From NCBI GenBank assembly GCA_018287875.1, contig JAGVVL010000002.1, positions 6,510,001 through 6,574,000 on the forward strand: 64,000 bases of DNA, given 5' to 3'. Below are positions 58,309-64,000 of the stretch, piece by piece. This DNA comes from Nigrospora sphaerica. Lineage: Eukaryota > Ascomycota > Sordariomycetes > Amphisphaeriales > Apiosporaceae. Made by a program: the position numbers and the translations under genes. Below the pieces are notes generated by a model. The model searched no databases. It was not told where the DNA came from and saw only the letters and a list, made by a program, of their open reading frames with translations. The first letter of the stretch is position 1; the number at the start of each line of letters is the position of its first letter.

Positions 58309-58956
58309 GCGCCTACTTCCTTTTTCGACGGACCATGGCAAGGCCACCCGCAACAATACGCGACACGACGAGACGAGCCACGACCCTGACCCATTGGGCC
58401 GCCGCCGCCCTGCATCGCGTACGGCGCGGGCAGTCCCGCCCGCAATCGCTTCAATTGCGCCGGCTTGGGTCACATCGCCCCCCTTGTTTGCTTGTGTTTC
58501 GTGATCCCTTTGGATGGTGGAAAAGTAGGAGGCCTTGGGGGGAAGGGGGCTTCTGGCACTTGGGACCCTCTTCACGGATCAGGAGTTGGTGGAGACGTTT
58601 CGGTTCCGACAGGGCGCGTTGGCTGTGCTCTCTGTACAAGGGGGGCGGTTCCCCTTGCTCCTGAACCGACCATGCCCGCGAATCGGCATTCGCGGCGCAG
58701 CAAAGGCCTGTACACTGCAGGTCTTACTGATTCGTTCCTGTCTGGCATGAACCACGGCCCCGGCCAGGTCAACTGAATATAACATCCAACCTGAAGTAAA
58801 ATCCACCCGCGTGATTTCCCGTGTTCAGTGCAGCGGTCCCAAAACAAGGACCAACCAGCCTTCGCTGTGTCTTTTAGTACATGCTATCTATACAAGCCAG
58901 TCTGGCGTCGCCCGCCAAGCGTCGCCGCTTCTCTGCCCCTAGTCACAACTCAACGA
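58309..58956. other. convergent intergenic, 0.65 kb
   Basis: 3' flanks of the GPI protein (+) and NMA111 (-). No gene seen. Confidence 0.6.
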
Positions 58957-61900
58957 TTAGATACCGCCGGCAGCCTCCTCCACATCGCCCGTGTCCTCCG
59001 CCGTTACAGGAAGCAAGCCTTCAGTCGGTTCGCCCTCGTGCACCTTGCCATCATCCTCGTACGCTACGCGCTTCCACCCACAAGGCTCCGAGCCGTCCTT
59101 GATCCACTCCATTGTGGGGAAATAGTGCTCGTTCTTTTTCATGGTGATCATCCACGGCACGTTGTCGAATGTTATGGCTTTAATCCGGAAATCTGTGTCG
59201 CCCGTCAGTCGCAAAGGTCTAGCCAAGTCGGAGGGCAGGGTTGGTCCACTCACAAGTATTATCAGGGATCTGGACCACAGCCTCAAGGAAGGCCTTCAGG
59301 TCCGGCGTCGGCTTTCCGTTGATGTGGGTGATGAAGTTGGTGGGGGCCAAGCCATATTGGTAAGATGGCGAGCCTCTAGTCCTAGCCGAGACGTATACCT
59401 CACTATGGAGCTTGCTGATTTGCTGGCGCACAGCGTGATGGGGGGCATGCAAGGTGGCACCGCAGAAGGAGACGGCGTGGTGCGTCTCGACGTCGTCGGC
59501 CACGGCTGTGGGAACATTGAGATGAAGCTCCTTGCAGTCCCTGACGATGACAGCGTCGAGTACCTCGTTGGAGTACATGACGTCAAACTCTGATACGCGC
59601 GTCACCATGTTGCCGTTCAAGGTTAGGATGATGTCGCCCTCCAGGAGCACCTGAGGCTGGTTGCCGCGCTCAAACGTCCGTTTCGACACCATGAAGAGCT
59701 GGTGCGTGTGTTTGTTGGCCTGCGAGACCTTCTCTATCCAGTCTTCCGACACGCCCATGACCCGGGCCTGAGCCATTTGGATAGCACGGAATTCCATAGA
59801 CAGCATCCTCAGCCTGGGGACCTGACCCTGCTGGATCTGGGAAATGACAGGCAGCAAGGTCGGGGTGGCAAGTCCCAGGTGGTACTCCTCGTCACGGGAG
59901 CTGTGCGCAGATCTCTCGCCCAGGTACGTAAGCCACAACGCTTGCACCGTGCCGTCCTTATCAACCAGAACACCGCTGCCGCACTGCCCGCTCAAGCTCG
60001 TGTCAACCGTGATTGCGTCGACATTGGTGGCGCGGTATCGCGGCGCGCCCGAGTTCGCAGGTATAGCCACAGCCGTGATCTCGGTGACCGTGGTTGCCGC
60101 GTGGACAATTCGGCCGCTTCTGTTGTAACCGATAAATGTGGTCGGGGCGCCTTGGGTAAGTTGTCCGTCTCCCAGGCGTGCGCTCTGCACAGGGGCAACC
60201 ACCAGTTTCGGGTCGTACTTGATGATGGCGTAGTTCTGCAGCGGGTGTAGGAACACTACTTTGCCTTCCACGACGATTGAATCCGCGATGGTGATCCATA
60301 TATCGCACAGGTCGTATGGAACGATGGCCCTCGATATGACGACGAGCCCCTTTTCGGCATCGATGACCAAACCCATACCCCATTTGCGGTTTCTGGGAAA
60401 CCCGTCAAGCTTCACAGGCATGGAACAGGACACGTGCACAAAGCTTCGCACGAGGTCCGCCACGGCCGGATGCGACGTATGCTCCAGCTGGATGAAGTTG
60501 CCCTTCTTCGGCTCGGGCGGAATTTGAGGAAGGGGATCACTGAGGTCCGTAAAGTCCCACAACCCCGAGGTGTCGTTCCGTACCGCCAAGCGCATCTTGG
60601 TCGACCAATGGCGGTCGACGTTGACAATGGTGGTGTTGAGGGTGTGAAGGTCTCTCAGGTGCTTGTATGTAACTACAACTCGCTTCTTGTCTGGAATTTG
60701 CGACATGACCTCAATGAAGGTGTTGAGGTCGGGCGTCTTCTTCTGATCCACGCTTTGGATCATCCAACCATTATCGGCCGAATCGAAGCGAAACGAGCCT
60801 GTTGATTCGCAGACGAAGACGCCTTCACAAGCGACGCCATAGAGGCGTGCCTGCTGATACGACAAGTCGTGGAAACTTGCTCCTGCCACCGAGACGAAGC
60901 GGTCGGGCGTGATCTGATGCAAGTCACCGACCGGGATGTCCACGTCGATGTCCTCGCCTCCTCGTTGTAAGGACAGGCGGACCGTACTGCCGACGTTGGA
61001 ATCGAGGATGTCGTCCAGGCGGATGAACTGCGTGAGGAGCTCGCCGTTGACCTTGATTAACAAATCGCCCTCTTCGACCTTCTGGTGCGAAGGGCCCTTG
61101 GGCAGGACGATCTCGGCCACTAGCATGTTGGTCTCTTTGGGGAATTGCTTTCGAACAGCAGCCTCGACATCAGCAGTGAGGCCGAGCCGACGGCACTCAT
61201 CGAATGGCTTCATCAGGAACTGGCACTGGACCGTCCCGCGCTCAACCGGCTTGCCCTCCTGGATGCACTGGAGGGCCCGTAGCGGCCGGTACAAGGGCAG
61301 GAAGTAATCTGTCGAGGCGCCATCGGACCGCCCGCCCGCCTGCAGGGCTATGGCAAACCCATCGATGTTGACGACGGGACTGCCCGAGCTTCCACCACTC
61401 GCAGCAGCATTTGCCTGGTAGTAGCAGGTGTTGAAGTCACTGTATCCCTCGCCGTATTCGGGAGCATTGCGGTCGAGACGACTGATGACGCCGGACAAGA
61501 TACTCAGCTTCTCGCCAGCGTCATTGCCCACGACTCGGATCTCAACTCCAACTGCACCATGGTCAGCAGGGCGCCTTTTGCGCGTGGCTGGATACCAACA
61601 TACCCTTGGCCAGCTCCGGCTTCAGATTCAGAGCCGAGACAGCCATGTACTTGATAGCCTTGGGATCGAAGCGCAATATACCAAAGTCATGGACCGGGTC
61701 GCGGTAAACAGGATAAGCATCGACCTCCTCGTGGTTGTCAAAGACGACGTAGCCCCAGAACGGACCGGATCCAACAACGTGCCGGTTGGTCAGGATGTAG
61801 CCCTTCTCGGCGTCGACAACGAAGCCGGTGGCTTCGCTAGTCAGGGCAGGGTCGGTATCGAATGCGCATGTCTGGCAGAAACGGATGGAGACGACGCTGC

Positions 61901-62147
61901 TGATAACCTTCTCGACCGTCGCTTGCCATTCGGCCGTATCGCCCGGCTGCACCTGGTAGAAGGAGCCATGGTCGTCCCATGACTCCTCCTCGGGTTCCCG
62001 AACGTCTCGCATGTCAAGCTCTGGGGTGTTATCGCCGGGCGATACCTTGCCATTAACAAGACGGTGCTGCTTCGGCGGACGTTCGTCGCCTGAATGGGGA
62101 CCTTGCTTCCGCTTCGACGAGCGCGTCGTAGGACCGTTTCCGTTCAT
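58957..62147 (-). CDS. NMA111: NMA111, HtrA-like nuclear serine protease
   Basis: Pro-apoptotic HtrA/Omi-type serine protease of the yeast Nma111 family. Three exons: 62147-61604, 61551-59254 and 59192-58957, 1025 residues, full family length. The N-terminus carries basic nuclear-signal patches (SSKRK, RPPKQHR). Protease half 1 has a complete triad: H123 in TNRHVV, D154 in PVHDFGIL and S237 in [11 protein letters not shown]-like domains follow (about 300-400 and near the C-terminus, with [18 protein letters not shown]). The second protease-like half is degenerate: the His position reads ISRAIV, the Asp position reads QNYAII, and the Ser position reads GQCGSG. A degenerate second half is normal for this duplicated family. 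Exon joins give [13 protein letters not shown] and [12 protein letters not shown]. Confidence 0.97.
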
Positions 62148-63457
62148 AATGGCAGGTCGAGAATGGAATTTTCGACTGCCTTCCCGTCGGTCGGGCTGAA
62201 ATGGGCGACGGATCAATTTGCGGAAGACCAGAAGGGAGGGAGACGGGGGGCTTGTCCGTCGTCGAGGCGCCGGGGCTGGCTGAGGTGAAGGTCGGACGGG
62301 TGCGGCGGAAGGGCCGAACGATGTGGAATCTGCGGCGAGGCTCGCGTAGCAGAAGCAGTGACGCAGGCGCGTTAACGAATGCCTCATCCAGCGCAGATGG
62401 CCGACTCAACGGGAGAGAGGAAGGCAGAAAAAATACAGGCGGCAAATCCAGCTCGAGACGGTAGTTGAAGGACCACGGCGGCCCATCGGAAGGAAAAGCA
62501 GTGAGGGCCAGCGGCGAGAAAGCTGGAGGACACGAGGAGGAACTGCTTTGCAGGCTGCCCAAGACCCTGGCCTGCATGCAAGAGCTTTCACCCCCAATGC
62601 TGGCCGTTCGTGGTGGTAAAAGGACGGATAGGTGTCTGAGGAAGTAGTAGCAGTACGCGGCACGGTGGTAGGTCAAGTACTTGCAACTAGTTCTCGCTAT
62701 GGAAACTTTACAACCTCTTGCTTGGCGATGGGGGCGAGGCTCCAACGTAGATTTCCGTACGCTGATGGCCCGTTCTTTGCTGCGTCCGAACTACCTAGTT
62801 GCAGATGGTGGGATGTCAGCCCGGCTGCTCGGTGCCTATCGATATTAGGTACTAACCTAGAGATGTAACAGGTTAGTACGAACTCCGACTCGCCAGGGTA
62901 GCCCGCCAGTGCCCGCGTATCCTACGTGCCTCCTTATGTGCTTCTACGGTAGCCCTGTATGAAAGTACCTACTTTATTTCAATGGCAGTGGGGCCTCATC
63001 AGCCTCTCGTCACCCAACACTGATGAACGGACATACATTTGGTCGGAAGATGCAAGCACACAATGTAATGGTGCATGCATGATCGGCGGCTGAATTGCCT
63101 TCCTAGCCCACTGCATCTACTACCAACAAAACGGTGCAATGTGAGGTACCAAGACAACATACTGCCAAGGGGTGCTGACTGAGTCATCGGGCAAGGCCCC
63201 AAGCAAGAGCCGGGCTGCCTCTGTAAGTCTCTACACCGTTCAAGTCCATCAATACCCCCGTTCCTTAGGTAGGTACGACCAGAAACCCACCCATGATCCT
63301 TTTTCCTGTGTGTCCTCAATTTCGGAAGATGGCCAGGTGTCACCAACCTGGCTATGAAGGGGAGAAGGAAGGGTCTCTTACTGCTTAGTCCTAAACTTAT
63401 TTCCCTTCGTAGCTACATAGTCCCAGAAATTCAGCACCGTTGCGTCCAAGCCGCGTA
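62148..63457. other. intergenic, 1.3 kb, no gene seen
   Basis: Upstream region of NMA111 and 3' flank of the right-edge gene. An open frame continues 5' of the NMA111 ATG but looks like leader sequence. TACCTA/GTAC words are frequent near 62.8-63.0 kb. Confidence 0.5.
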
Positions 63458-64000
63458 TTACTCTTCGAAGTCGCAGAACTCATGCGCTTCACCGAGGGGC
63501 TCATCTTGGGCATCCTCCTCAGGCCGGGCTCGCTCCCCCCAAAGTGGTTGCTGGCCCTGCCATGGTGGACCCGCAACTAAGTTTGGCAGCTTCCCGCCTC
63601 AAGCTTCTGGCCATCGATAATACTGACGTTGGATTAGTTACAAGGCTGCCAAAAGCAGGACTGCGTGGTACTTACCCGATGGTGAGCACGGCCCTGCGTA
63701 TATATCCCGACCGGGTCATGTATTTCGCCGTAGTCCTTTGGCCGGTCGAGCATCTTGATGAGGAGGTGATCCTGTATCGCAGTTAGTCGAGTCCTTAAAT
63801 TTGGTTGCTAGCACTTATAGAGAGACCGGCATGCATACCTTCTCGGCTTCGCTCCACTTTGTCCTGTGAGCAGCGAGAGGAAGAGACGTCTCATTGACAT
63901 GCGTGCGACAACTCCCGAAGGTATCTTTCAATTCCTTTTCTCTTCGACCAGGCATAAAAAGGGCAGCAAAGTCAGGCTCATCGCCACCGTCCTGCAGCTG
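63458..64000 (-). CDS. 3' end of an unrecognised gene (5' part outside window)
   Basis: A protein-like minus-strand sequence enters from the right edge. Proposed exons are 64000-63839 (donor GTATGC), 63771-63676 (donor GTAAGT) and 63589-63458, ending in TAA. The first piece reads DGGDEPDFAALFMPGRREKEL and ends KWSEAEK. The second begins DHLLIKMLDRPKDYGEIHDP. The last is acidic and ends EAHEFCDFEE. The W-x-x-x-E-K-x-x-L-x-x-x-L spacing faintly recalls a Myb/SANT helix, but this is not enough for a call. The acceptor of the last exon is weakly defined (GGGAAG), and a different frame through exon 2 would instead end soon after IIDGQKLEAG. Function unknown. Confidence 0.45.

Noticed and set aside
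1..64000. CRISPR arrays, insertion sequences, rRNA genes, secondary-metabolite cluster
   Set aside because: No regularly spaced repeats, no transposase or integrase frames, no rDNA-like sequence, and no PKS/NRPS or clustered tailoring genes were seen.

Overview
The window reads as nuclear DNA of a filamentous ascomycete (Pezizomycotina, most likely Sordariomycetes). Genes carry many short introns of about 55-165 bp with GT(A/G)AGT-type donors and CTAAC/CTGAC branch sites. Third codon positions of the housekeeping genes are GC-rich, genes lie on both strands, and families such as C6 zinc-cluster regulators, END3, ESF1, NMA111 and an Eps1-like disulfide isomerase are typical of such fungi. No species is named because the sequence alone does not fix it. 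All exon structures were worked out by hand from reading frame, splice signals and protein continuity. Every complete multi-exon model closes in frame.

Left part (1-23 kb): the 3' end of a UPC2-like C6 regulator; an MFS transporter; a long gene-poor stretch with homopolymer runs; an inositol-monophosphatase-family enzyme; a small single-pass membrane protein; a membrane-anchored histidine acid phosphatase of the phytase family; an Arg-rich small protein; a group II PLP decarboxylase; and cytosolic lysyl-tRNA synthetase. The last two are divergent.

Middle (23-31 kb): a tRNA-Val(AAC) gene marks the left edge of a visibly AT-richer stretch. This stretch holds only a fungal P-loop NTPase of HerA-like appearance and a 625-residue unrecognised protein. 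It looks like accessory DNA.

Right part (31-64 kb): END3 (endocytosis), an AIF2/AMID-like FAD oxidoreductase, acyl-CoA-binding protein, an Eps1-like transmembrane PDI with a 15-bp coding minisatellite, a 13-exon phospholipase D with two microexons (11 and 10 nt) and a GC-AG intron, ESF1 (ribosome biogenesis), a Zn2Cys6 regulator, a GPI-anchored Cys-rich surface protein, the HtrA-like protease NMA111, and the 3' end of an unrecognised gene. A 5.6-kb block (51.8-57.4 kb) shows no gene.

There is no operon logic. Neighbours are mostly housekeeping genes in divergent or convergent pairs. I found no CRISPR array, insertion sequence, rRNA or secondary-metabolite cluster. No clear novel multi-gene system stands out. 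The best leads are the phospholipase D microexons, the AT-rich tRNA-flanked island, and the unusual architecture of the phosphatase and PDI genes.
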